Assembly (NCBI GenBank): GCA_001418405.1
Contig: LIQL01000071.1
Coordinates: forward strand, 1-64,000
Source: Streptomyces diastatochromogenes
GTDB taxonomy: Bacteria; Actinomycetota; Actinomycetes; Streptomycetales; Streptomycetaceae
Direction: 5' to 3'
Length of the DNA stretch: 64,000 nt
Part shown: one piece after another, positions 1-19,162 of the stretch
Numbering within the stretch: the first letter of the stretch is position 1
Layout: each line of letters starts with the position of its first letter
Made by a program: the position numbers and the translations under genes
The notes under the pieces: model-generated
Told to the model about the DNA's origin: nothing
What the model saw: the letters and a program-made list of their open reading frames with translations, nothing else
Databases searched by the model: none

Positions 1-28
1 CGGGTCGGCGGTCACTGGTGCCGCGAGA

Positions 29-238
29 TCACCCGGCGGCGTCCATGGCCAGACGGAGGCTCAGCGGCCGCATGTCGCTCCAGACCTGGTCGATATGGCT
101 CAGGCACTCCTCCTGGGTGCCTCGTACGCCGGTCTCCTTCCAGCCGCCGGGGATCTGCCGGTTCACCGCCCAGATCGAGTACTGCTCCTCGTCGTTGACC
201 ACGACGGTCCATTCCTGGGTGCCCTTGTCCTGGCTCAT
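29..238 (-). CDS. MbtH-like NRPS accessory protein
   Basis: This 69-residue protein is the small partner that binds and activates or stabilises adenylation domains of non-ribosomal peptide synthetases. The sequence shows the family signature: an N-terminal NDEEQYSIW strand, a PGGW turn, and a C-terminal stretch ending SDMRPLSLR. The length is normal for the family, and the start is fixed by a GAGGAG site 7 nt upstream. It lies 82 bp behind the three-module synthetase on the same strand, so it is very probably the last visible gene of that operon and serves its A domains. Family assignment is secure. Which of the five A domains depend on it cannot be seen. Confidence 0.95.
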   Translation of the reverse strand: MSQDKGTQEWTVVVNDEEQYSIWAVNRQIPGGWKETGVRGTQEECLSHIDQVWSDMRPLSLRLAMDAAG

Positions 239-320
239 GTGCGGTCTCCTCGTGACGGTGAATCGTGTGAAGGTGAATCGGTGGGTGGGTGGTGGGCCGG
301 GTGGGGTCGGTGCGTTCCGG

Positions 321-3300
321 TCATGGCCCTTCGAGAGCCGTGGCCATCAGGGCGGCCAGTTCAGCGGCGTGTGGCGGGTCCACCAGGGTCTGGTGGTTGC
401 CGGGGATGCCGATCGTGTGAACGGAGCCTTCGGTGCGGTCGGTCCACTCCCCGGGGTCGATGAGCGGGGTGCGCAGCACCGGGTGCTGTTCGGCCACCGC
501 GAAGACGTGGAGGTCGGTGCGGACCTGCCCGGTGACGCGGTGCAGGGCGGCTGCCCGTTCGTTGGCGGCGGCCACCCGGACCATGCGCCGCATGGCTGCG
601 GTCTCGGCGCGGCGCGGGAGCCGGCCGTCCTCGTGTCCCTTGCGGAGCAGGGCCGCGATGGCCTCTTCCTCGTCGAGCCCACGCAGGTCTTCGGCGTCCA
701 GGCCGGCGGCGATGCCGAGCTGGAGGAGTCCGGTGGCCCCGCCGATGTTCTCCTCCTGCGGCCGGACGGGCCCGCGTGCGGGGGCCCGGGTGTCCATCAG
801 GCCCAGAAATGCGACCTGTTCGCCCTCGGCCTCCAGACGTGCCGCGATCTCGAAGGCGACCCGGCCGCCGAACGACCACCCGGCCAGTAGGTAGGGTCCG
901 TGCGGGGCGGCCGATCGCAGCTCGGAGAGGTAGCGGTCGACCATGTCGGGCACCTGGCGCAGCGGCGGCTCGTCGGTGTTGTAGCCCACCGACTCGATGC
1001 CGTACACCTTCCGCCGGCTTCCCAGGCCCCGGGCCAGTTCGAGGTAGCAGCAGACATCGCCGCCCTGCGGGTGAACCAGGAACAGCGGCGGCTGTGCGGG
1101 GTCGCCGTCGGCGAGCGGCACCAGCAGCCGATCCCCGGCGCCGGCCGGCAGGGCCTCGCACATCAGCTCTACCGTCGGCTTGCGGAAGACCACGTGGAGC
1201 GGGAGCGCGACGTCCATCTCCCGGCGAATCGCCTCGATGAGGGCGAACGCCTTGAGGGAGTGCCCGCCGAGGGCGAAGAAGTCGTCTCGCACGCCGACCG
1301 GCGTGACCCCCAGGACGTGTTCCCAGATGCGGGCCATCCGAAGTTCGGTCCGGTCGCGGGGGGCCAGCAGAGGGCCGCGGTTCCCTGGCAGGTCGGGGGC
1401 GGGCAGTGCCTTGCGGTCGAGTTTGCCGTTGACGGTCAGCGGCAGCTCCTCCAGGTCCACGAAGCGGGTGGGCACCATGTAGCCCGGCAACCGTGCGTGC
1501 AGGGCCTCGGTCGGCTGGACCGGTTCGAGGTGGCCCGGGTCCCGCACGACGTAGCCGACGAGCACGGCGTCCACCCCCTCGCCGTGGACCGCGGCCGCCG
1601 CCTCCGCCACGCCCTCGCAGTGCGCCAGCGCCGACTCGATTTCGCCGAGTTCGATGCGGTGGCCTCGGATCTTGACCTGGTCGTCCCCGCGGCCGCGGTA
1701 CTCGAGGGCACCGTCCGCACGCCACCGGACCAGGTCGCCGGTAGCGTAGAGGCGGGTACCGGTGCCGAACGGATCGGGGACGAAGCGCCGCGCGGTCAGG
1801 CCGGGCCGTCCCGCATAGCCGCGGACGACGCCCTCGCCTCCGATGTACAACTCGCCCTCGACGCCCACCGGAACGGGCTGCATCCGCTCGTCGAGCACGT
1901 ACACGCGCGTGTTGGTCAGCGGACGCCCGATCGGCACGGCACCCACGTCAGGTCCGGTGTCCGGTGTGCCGTGCAGAGGGTGGGCGGTGGACCAGATCGT
2001 GGTCTCCGTGGGCCCGTAGACGTTCCAGACCGGGCCGACGCGCTCGCGCAGTCGACGGGCGAGCGCGGGTGGCAGCGCCTCGCCGCCGGTCAGGGCCCGT
2101 ACGCCGGGGCCGCCCTTCCAGCCGGCCTCGGTGAGCAGGTACCAGGTCGCCGGTGTCGCCTGCACCACCGTCACCCCGGCGTCGTCGAGGCGCTCGGTGA
2201 GCAGGGAGCCGTCGCGCGCGGTGTCCCGGTCCACGACGTGGACCGTCGCGCCGCGGGTCAGCGGCACCAGCAGTTCCAGTACCGAGATGTCGAACGAGGC
2301 CGTCGTCAGGGCCGCGACGGTGTCCGTCGTGGTCAGCTCCAACCGCTCGGCCATGTCCAGGGCGAAGTTCTCCAGTCCCCGGTGCGGGACCATGACGCCC
2401 TTGGGGACACCGGTCGAGCCGGAGGTGTAGATCACGTAGGCGAGGTGGTCGGCGCCGAGGCCGAGGACGGGAGTGGTCTCGGGCTGCTTCGCGATCGACG
2501 CCCGCTCCGCCGCAACGTCCACGACGCGCACGCCCTCGGCGGCCGGGACCCGATCGCGTGCGGCTCCGGAGGTCAGGACCACCCGCACCGCGCTGTCGCC
2601 GACCATGAAGGCGTTGCGCTCCCTCGGATGGTCCGGGTCGATCGGGACGTATGCGCCGCCGGCCTTGAGGACCGCCAGCAGGCAGAGCGGCAGGTCGATC
2701 GAGCGCTCCAGGCACACGCCGACCCTGCTGTCCGGTCCCACCCCCATGGAGCGGAGGTGGTGGGCGAGTTGGTTGGCGCGACGGCCCAGGGCGTCGTAGG
2801 TCAGCGACTGGCGTGCGTCGCTGACCGCGACGGCGTGCGGCGAGCGCTCGCACCGGTCGGCTATCAGCTCGTGGAGGCGGGTGCTCCGGGGGAGGGCACG
2901 GGTGGTGCGGTTCCACCCGACGGTCACCCGGTGCCGCTCGGTCGGGTCCAGCAGCGGTAGTTCCGCGACCGCCCGGCCGGGGTCGGCCGCGGCGCACGTC
3001 AGGACCTGCTCGAAGGAGCGGATCAGGCGCAGGATGGTGGCCCGGTCGAAGACGTCGGTGGCGTACACGGCCCGGCCGCCGAGCCCGCCGGGTTCCTCGG
3101 ACAGGTAGAGGCTCAGGTCGAACTTGGCAGCCCCACCGCCCAGTTCGACCGGTTCCGCGTCGAGGCCGGGCAGTTCGACGGGAGAGGCGGTGTCGTCGTT
3201 GAGCACCAGCATCACCTGGAACAGCGGATTGCGGCTCAGGTCGCGTTCCGGCCGGACCGCTTCCACCAGGCGTTCGAAGGGCACGTCCTGGTGGGCGTAG

Positions 3301-6300
3301 GCGGCCAGGGCGGTGTCCCGGGCCCGTGCCACCAGCTCGGTGAAGGTCGGGTCGCCGGAAAGGTCACCGCGCAGCACCAGGGTGTTCACGAAGAACCCGA
3401 TCAGCGGCTCCAGTTCCGCGTGGTCACGGCCGGCGATCGGGGCGCCGACCGCGACGTCGTCGGTGCCGGCCCAGCGTCCGAGCAGCGTCTGGAAGCCCGC
3501 CAGCAGGACCATGAACAGCGTCGCGCCGTTCTCCTTGCCGATGTCCCGGAGCCGGTCGAGCACCGGCCCGGGGAGGGTGAAGTCGACGTGGTCGCCACGG
3601 CCGGAGGGGGCCGGCGGGCGTGGCCGGTCGGTCGGCAGCTCCAGGGGGGCGAGGCCGGTCAGGCGGTCGCGCCAGTAGGCGAGGTCCTTCTCCGGTGCCG
3701 CTCCGGTCATCCGTCCGCGCTGCCAGCTCGCGAAGTCGCGGTAGGTGACGGCGAGATGGGGCGGGGCGGGTCGGCGTCCGGCCGTCAGGTCCCGGTAGTG
3801 CGCGAACACCTCGTCCCACAGCAGGCGGGCCGACCAGCCGTCGAAGACGGCGTGGTGGACGACGACCACCAGCAGGTGGTCCTCGGTGGCGAGGCGGATC
3901 AGCCGGGCTCGGATCAGCGGCGCGGTGCAGAGGTCGAAGGGGGCCTTGGCATCCTGCTCGGCGAGTTCCCCGGCGCGCCGCTGGGCCTGGGCGTGAGGCA
4001 GGTGGGAGAGGTCGGTGCGGGCCGGGGCGAAGGCGTCGACGGGGGCGACGACCTGGCACAGGCCCCCGCCACCGAGGCTCGGCCCGCGGTTGATGAAGCT
4101 TGAGCGCAGCACGTCGTGGCGGGCAACGACGGCATGCAGCGCGGCGATGACGGCGTCCTGGTCCAGTGGACCGCGGAACCGGACTGCGGAGGGCATGTTG
4201 TAGTCGGGGCGGCCCGGCTGGAGCTGGTCGAGCAGCCACAGCCTCTGTTGGCCGAAGGAGACCGGGGCGGTGTCGGTCTCCCGGTGCCCGATCGCCCCGC
4301 CGGCGCGGGTGGTGTCGTCGAGTGCCCGGGCGAACGCGGTGATCGTGGGGTAGGTGAAGACCATCTGCAGGGGGATTTCCCGGCCGAGTCGGTGCCGCAG
4401 CCGCGCGGCCACCTGTGTGGCACGCAGGGAGTGGCCGCCCAGCTCGAAGAAGTCGTCGTGCGTCCCGACGCGTTCGCGGCCCAGTACCTCCTCCCAGACG
4501 GACGCGATGGTGCGCTCGACGGCGTCGGCGGGAGCGCGGTAGGCGCGGCGCTGCTGCTCGACGTCGGGCGCCGGCAGGGCCTTGCGGTCGACCTTGCCGT
4601 TGGGAGTGAGCGGCAACGCGCCCAGCTCCACCACGGTCGAGGGCACCATCGCGGCGGGCAGAGTCGCACGCAGGAAGTCCAACAGGTCGGACCTGCGGTC
4701 CTCCGGGGAGGGCTGTCGCCCGTCGGGAGAGCGCCACACCACGTAGCTCACCAACGTGCGCTCCAGTCCCTCGCCGCGGGCCGCAGCGACGGCCTGGGCG
4801 ACGTCGGGGTGGCGCGCCAGCACGGCCTCCAGCTCGCCGAGTTCGATCCGGTGCCCGCGGACCTTGACCTGGTTGTCGCGTCGGCCGTGGAACTCCAGGG
4901 TGCCGTCGGCCCGCCAGCGGGCCAGGTCGCCGGTGCGGTACATCCGCTCCCCCGGCGGCCCGAACGGGTCGGGTACGTAGTGCTCGGCGGTGCGCCGCGG
5001 GTCATGGAGGTATCCGCGAGTCACCCCCGGCCCGGCGATGCACAGTTCTCCCACCGCTCCCGGCGGCAGCACCTCCAGGTGCTCGCCCAGGACGTAGCAC
5101 CGGGCGTTGGGGATCGGCTGCCCGATGGGGATTCGGCCGTCCTCGACGTCCCGGTCGGTCACCGAGCGGAAGGCCGAGGTGTTGGTGCATTCGGTCGGCC
5201 CGTACTGGTTGACCAGGACGAACTCCGTGCCCAGACGGCGGGCTCGGCGTGCGTGGGCGGGGGTCAGCGCCTCGCCGGTCGTCATCACCAGGCGCAGCGC
5301 GGACCCCGGTGGCCGTACAGCGGTGGCGCCGAGGGCGTCGAGCATCGAGGGGACGATCGAGAGTAAGGCGGTGACCCGCTGTTCCTCGATGGCGGCCAGC
5401 AGCGCGTGGGGGTCCTTGGCTTCGTCGGGAGGCATCACCACGACCCGCGCGCCGACGGACAGCGGTGCGAACAGGTCGCGCACCGAAGGATCGAAGGTCA
5501 GCGCGGTGCGGGCGAGGACGACGTCGTGCTCGTCGATCTCGAAGGTGCGGGTGAGGTAGGTGAGGTAGTTGACCACTCCGCGGTGCGGCACGGCAACGCC
5601 CTTGGGACGACCGGTGGAGCCGGAGGTGTAGATCGCGTAGGCGAGGTCGGCCGAGGAGGCGGCCGGCGGCAGGTTTTCGCCGGACTGGGCAGCGATGCGG
5701 GACCGCTCCCGGTCCAGGTCCAGCACGGGTACGCCGCCGAGCCCGGCCGGGGTCGCGGTACCGGAGTCCTGGGTCAGGGCGAGCCGTGCCCGGCTGTCCG
5801 CCAGGATGAGCGCGATGCGGTCGGCGGGGTAACCAGGGTCCACGGGGACGTATGCGCCGCCCGCCTTGAGTACGGCCAGTACGGCGACCACCGCTTCCGG
5901 CGTGGCGTCCAGCACGACCGCGACGGTGTGACCGGGCCCGACCCCTCTCGCGCGCAGGCACCGGGCGAGGCGGTTGGCTCGGGCGTTCAGCTCCGCGTAG
6001 GTGAGCTGCCGGGTGCCGCAGGTGACGGCGATGGCGTGCGGGCGCCGGCGGACCTGGTCCTCGACGAGTTCGTGGAGCAGGCGGTCACAGGGGAAGTCGG
6101 CGGTGGTCGTAGGGGCGTCGAGTACCTGGTGCCGCTCGGCCGGGCTCAGCAGCTCCAGCTGGGAGAGCGGCCGCGCCGGGTCGGAGGCGGCACTGGTGAG
6201 CAGCCTGACGTAATGCTCCGCCAGGCGCTCGACGGTGGCGCGGTCGAACAGGTCGGTGGCGTAGTCGATGGTCGCCGTCAGGCCGTCGGGGCGCTCGGTC

Positions 6301-9300
6301 AGCGCCAGGCTCAGGTCGAACTTCGAGGTGCCGTTGTCCACCTCCAGTTGTTCCACGACCAGGCCGTCGATCCGCAGGGCGTCCGGCAGGTCCGGGTGGA
6401 GCTGGAAGAGGACGTCGAAGAGGGGGTTGCGGCTGGGGTCGCGGTCCGGTTGCAGTTCCTCGACCAACGTGTCGAACGGCAGGTCCTGGTGGGCGTAGGC
6501 GGTCAGGGCGGTGTCCCGGCTGCGGGCGAGCAGTTCGGTGAAGGCGGGGTCGCCGGACAGGTCGGTGCGCAGCACCAGGGTGTTGACGAAGAAGCCGATC
6601 AACGGCTCCAGCTCGGCACGGTTGCGGCCGGCGATCGGGGTGCCGACGGCGATGTCGTGCCGGCCGGTGTAGCGGGCGAGGACGGCCTGGAATCCGGCGA
6701 GCAGGGTCATGAACAGCGTGGCGCCCTCGCGCCGCCCCAACGCGACCAGGCTCGTGTGGAGTTCGGCGGGAAGGCGGAAGGAGACCACGTCACCCGCTCC
6801 GGAGCGCACCGGCGGCCGAGGGCGGTCGGCGGGCAGTTCCAACTGGGGGACGTCGGCGAGCCGGTGGCGCCAGTGGTCGAGTTGGTCGGCGAATGCGCCG
6901 GCGGCCATCCGGTCCCGTTGCCAGGACGCGATGTCGCCGTACTGGAGCGGGAGTTCGGGGAGTTGTAACCGGGTCCCGCGAGCGGCTGCGGCGTACCCGG
7001 CCGCCAGTTCGTCCCACAGCACCGGTATCGACCAGCCGTCGGCGACCGTGTGGTGCAGTACCAGAGCCAGCATGTGTTCGTGCTCGGTGACGCGGATCAG
7101 CCGGGCGCGGATCAGTGGCGCCTCCGAAAGGTCGAAGGGGGTCGCGGCGTCGGTGGTCGCCAGATCGTGCGCGCGGGCCCGGGCCTCGCCCTCGGGCAGA
7201 TCGCTCAGGTCGGTGACCACGGGGACGAAGGCGGTGACGGGTTCGACGATCTGGACGGGCAGGTCGCCGTCGTGTTCGTAGCGGGACCGCAGGACCTCGT
7301 GGCGGCGTACCACCTCCGTCAGCGCGTGGAGCAGAGCCCGGTCGTCGAGCCGGCCGCGGAGTCGGGTGACGACGGGGATGGTGTAGTCGGCCCGGCCGGG
7401 CCGGAGTCGGTCGAGGAACCACAGCCGCTGCTGGCCGTAGGACAGCGGCGCGGGGGTGTCCACCGTCCGGCGGGCGATGGTGGTCGCGGCGGTGGCCCGG
7501 CCGCCGTCGAGGGCTGCCGCGAAACCGCTGAGCGTGGGGTTTTCGAAGAGGGTCCGCAGCGGGACGTCGGTGCCGGCACGGGTGTTGAGGCGGGAGATGG
7601 CGCGGGTGGCCTTGAGGGAGTGCCCGCCCAGGGTGAAGAAGTTGTCCAGCCGCCCGATGCGGTCGGTACCCAGCACGGCGGACCAGATCTCGGCGACGAG
7701 TTCCTCGGTGGCCGTCACCGGAGGCTGATGCACCACGGTGGACACCCCCACCGGCGGCGTGGGCAACGCCCGGCGATCAAGCTTCCCGTTCGGCGTCAAC
7801 GGAAGCACATCCAAGACCACAAGAGCACCAGGCACCATGTAATCGGGCAACGCGACCGCAAGGCCGCCACGCACCACATCCGGATCCACCGCGGCACCCA
7901 CAGCACCGACGACGTACGCCACCAGACGCCGGTCACCATCCCCGTCCTCATGCACCACGACCACGGCCTGCGACACCTCCGGGCACCGCACCAACACCGC
8001 CTCGATCTCCGCCAATTCGATACGGAAACCACGGATCTTGACCTGACCGTCGACGCGCCCCACGAACTCCACGTTCCCGTCGGCCCGCCTGCGCACCAGG
8101 TCCCCCGTGCGGTACATCCGCGTCCCCGGAGGCCCGAAGGGGTCGGGAAGGAAACGTCGGGCCGTCGCGGCGCCGGAACCGAGATAGCCACGGGCCACCC
8201 CGGCGCCCGCCACGCACAACTCCCCCACGGCGCCGAGCGGCACCGGCTCCAGCCCCGTGCCCAGGACATACAGCCGGGTGTTGTCCATCGGGCTGCCGAT
8301 CGGCACCCGCCCGTCGGCCAGGGACGCGGTGTCCGCCTTCCAGCGGGTGGCGAACGTGGTGGTCTCGGTCGGGCCGTAGACATGGGTCACCACGGTGTCC
8401 GGGCAGGTCTCGACGGCCCGTCGAAACGCGGTGAGGGAGGCCGCTTCGCCGCCGGTCCACACCTCCTGCAGCCCGGCGAGGATCTCCACCCGCTCCTCCA
8501 CCACCAGGTTGAAGAGGGCTGTGGTCAGGAAGACGGTGGTGATCCGGTGCTCCCGGACCAGTCGTTGGAGTGCCGCGGTGTCCAGGTGGCCGGGCGGTGC
8601 CAGGACGACCCGTCCCCCCGAGAGCAGGGGAACCCACATTTCGTAGGTGAACGCGTCGAAGGAGTGCGGCGAGTGCGCGAGGACGGTGCGGTGCGCCGGC
8701 CCCCACCCGGAGTCCAGGGCCAGCGCCGCGACGTTGGCGTGGGTGACGACTATGCCCTTGGGGACACCGGTGGTCCCCGAGGTGAACATCACGTACGCCG
8801 CCTGCTCGGGCGGGCACGGTGTCCGCGGCGCGGTCGGACCGCCGGGAGCGCCGGCCGCCGCGACGTCGATCACCGGCACCGGACGGGCGCCGACGACCGG
8901 GTGCGCGGACGAGGCGCAGTCGGTTATCAGCAGTGCGGCATCGACCTGTTCGAGCAGGCCGCGCAGTCGTTCGGCCGGGAACCGGCCGTTGAGCGGCACA
9001 TAGGTGCCACCGGCCTTGAGGACGGCCAGGACGGCCACCACGAGGTCGGCGGACCTCTCCAGCAGCAGGCCCACCGCGCTCTCCGTCCGGACCCCGGCGG
9101 CCGCCAACCGTCCCGCGAGCCGGTCGGCGCGGGCGTCGAGCTCGGCGTAGGTCCAGCAGGTCCCCGCACACTCGACCGCGACCGCGTCCGGAGTGCGCAG
9201 CACCTGAGCGGTGAACAGGTCGGGCAGGGAGGCCGACGGCAGTTCCCGGGCCGTGTCGTTCCACCGGGCGAGGACCTGCTCCTGTTCGGCCGGGTCGAGC

Positions 9301-10744
9301 AGGCCGACGTCGGAGACCGGGCGGCCCGGGTCTGCCGCGACCTGTGCGAGGAACCGCAGGTAGTGTCCGATCAGCCGCTGCGCGGTGTCGTGGTCGAACA
9401 GGTCGCGGTCGAACGTGACCGAGCCGGTGACCTGCGAGCCCGTGTCCGTCACGAAGACGGTGAGGTCGAACAGGGACACCTGGAAGTCCACGTCGACGGG
9501 TTCGGCGTCGATCCCGGGCAGGTCGAGTGTCGCGGTCTCGTCCTCGGCCGCTGCGAACATCACCTGGACCAGCGGATTGCGGTTCGGCGACCGCTCCGGG
9601 CGCAGTCGCTCGACGAGCCGGTCGAAGGGCACTTCCTGATGCCCGTACGCCTCCACGGTGACCTGCCGCACCCGGCCGAGCAGGTCGGCGAACGACGGGT
9701 CGCCGGACAGGTCGGTGCGCAGCACCAGGGTGTTGGCGAAGAACCCGATCAGGTCCTCTACCTCTTCCCGGTCCCGCCCTGCGATCGGCGTGCCGACGGC
9801 GACGTCGTGCCGGCCGGTGTAGCGGGCGAGGACGGCCTGGAACCCGGCGAGCAGGGTCATGAACATCGTCGCGCCGCACCGCTCGGCCAGCGTGCGCAGT
9901 CCCGTCGCCAGCTCGGCGTCCAGGGCGAACTCCACGCTCCCTCCCCGCCCGGTGCGCCGCGCGGGCCGCGGCCGGTCCGTGGGCAGCTCCAGCGGGACGA
10001 GGTCGGCCAACCGCTCCTCCCAGAACCGCAGTTGTCCGTCGAGCTCGCCGTGCGCGGAGCGCTCGCGCTGCCAGTGCGCGTAGTCCTCGTACCGGACGGG
10101 CAGGTCGGGGTGCTCCGGCGGCCGGCCGTGGAGCAACGACCGGTAGCCGTTTCCCAGTTCCTTCCACAGCAGCGCCATGGACCAGCCGTCCGTGGCGATG
10201 TGGTGCACGACGAGGACGAGGAGGTGATGTTCGTCTTCGATGCGCAGAAGGCTTGCCCGGAGCAGCGGGCCGGCGCTCAGGTCGAAGCGCGTCCGGGCCG
10301 CCTCGCGGGCCAGCTCCGCCGCCCGCGGTTCCCGCTGCGCGGACGGCAGTTCCCGCAGATCCACGATCGGCAGCGGAACGGTCTGCGCGGGCAGCACCAC
10401 GGGGTGGGGCCGTCCGTCGCGTTCCTCGAAGACCGTGCGTAGTGCGAGGTGCCGCCGTACGACCTCGGTCAGGCTCTGTTGGAAGGCGTCGGCGTCGAGG
10501 GGGCCGCGCAGCCGCAGCACCGTGGGGACGGCGTAGCCGGGGGCGCCGTCGAGCAGGTGGTCGACCAGCCACATGCGTTCCTGTGCGAAGGAGGCGACGG
10601 GCTCTGCGGAGCGACCACGGGCGATCCGAGCGGGAGCGGAGCCGGCGGTTGCGCCCTCCCGGGCCGCGCGGATACGGCGTTCGAGGAGTTGACGCGCGGC
10701 CGCGCGGTGGTCTCCCGGGGCGGACTGTTCCGGTTGCTGGGCGC

Positions 10745-10748
<4 letters not shown>
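321..10748 (-). CDS. Three-module NRPS, C-A-PCP x3 with terminal thioesterase
   Basis: This 3475-residue synthetase extends and releases the peptide. Domains in order: C (HHIATDG near residue 183), A (FDAFTYEMW near 700), PCP (LGGHSLKAT near 1043), C (HHTVADG near 1234), A (FDPSVRDLF near 1756), PCP (near 2106), C (HHAVFDG near 2298), A (FDISVLELL near 2819), PCP (near 3163) and a type I thioesterase (GWSFGG near 3289, catalytic GNHQTL near 3451). All condensation and carrier motifs look intact, and no epimerase is present. Pocket residues read by eye against GrsA are DAYFWGVTFK (close to Ile/Val codes), roughly DPRSMTQNTK (no match known to me) and DILQLGVIWK (close to the glycine code DILQLGLIWK). 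The GTG start overlaps the TGA stop of the upstream synthetase, so translation is coupled. Specificities are inferences; the architecture is seen. Confidence 0.96.
7581..8010. repeat. Near-identical NRPS tract, copy 1 (A-domain tail plus PCP)
   Basis: This 430-bp tract matches 10925-11354 with only two visible mismatches (g/c in the ccttgagg/ccttcagg stretch and t/c in gcgtgggc/gcgcgggc). It encodes the A8-A10 end of the adenylation domain and the start of the PCP of the first module of the downstream synthetase. A further identical stretch of about 50 bp at 8105-8157 pairs with the other copy at the same 3344-bp offset. Confidence 0.95.
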
Positions 10749-18592
<7,844 letters not shown>

Positions 18593-19162
18593 GGCGTATC
18601 CCAACCTCTCGTGGTAGTTGCGACAAGAGCAGCCGACATCGCGGAAGTGGCCATCCCCCTCATGCCTGGCCCCCGACCTCCGTCCATGGCCCACAGGCAC
18701 GCAGGAGGCCGGTCCATGACTCGCGATGCGGTCCGGATCCTGCGGAACAGGGCGTCCGTCCGGTCGGCTGTGGGCACAACTCTGTGCACAGGGGAAGGCC
18801 ACTGGCACCAGTCAGATGACTGGGCACCTGCTCTGCGGTGTCAGGTGCCCCATCACCGCGCCCGGGGCTCGTCGCTCCGGCCCGGGCGGCACGTCGCAAC
18901 GCGGGCCGGCACCGTGACACGTGTCCGCCACACCGGCCGCCCGCTCTCCCGCTGTGCCCTGACGGACTCGGCGTCCCACCGGTAGTTCGACTGGTGGGAC
19001 GACGGGCGTTGTCGGCGATGGTGGCCGGTGGCCCCGCTGCTGCCCTAGAGTGACGCAGGTCCACGAACAGCGTTCTACGGACAGGGAGTTGACACCATTC
19101 CGGCCACGACGCGCATCCCGCGGTGACCGCTGTGCTCCTCGCCGCGACCGGCCGGGAGACTC
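18593..19162. other. Upstream region of the NRPS operon
   Basis: These 570 bp carry no convincing gene. The region must hold the promoter of the synthetase operon, since the next gene on the same strand ends at 19163. The only clear structure seen is the hairpin described separately. Confidence 0.5.
18972..19001. terminator. Hairpin between LAL regulator and NRPS operon
   Basis: Perfect 9-bp arms (CGTCCCACC and GGTGGGACG) enclose a 12-nt spacer that itself contains an AGT/ACT mini-stem. It lies about 160 bp past the stop of the LuxR-type gene and about 380 bp before the NRPS start. A terminator for the regulator gene is the simplest reading; an operator for a LuxR dimer is the alternative. 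No T-run follows. Confidence 0.45.

Noticed and set aside
900-2960. A 686-codon plus-strand frame inside the NRPS
   Set aside because: Antisense shadow of the third module; low-complexity composition and no ribosome site.
7050-10442. An 1130-codon open frame on the plus strand antisense to the NRPS
   Set aside because: It is a mirror of third-position GC bias. The encoded protein is Gly/Arg/Asp/His-rich with no domain, and the minus-strand NRPS motifs are complete.
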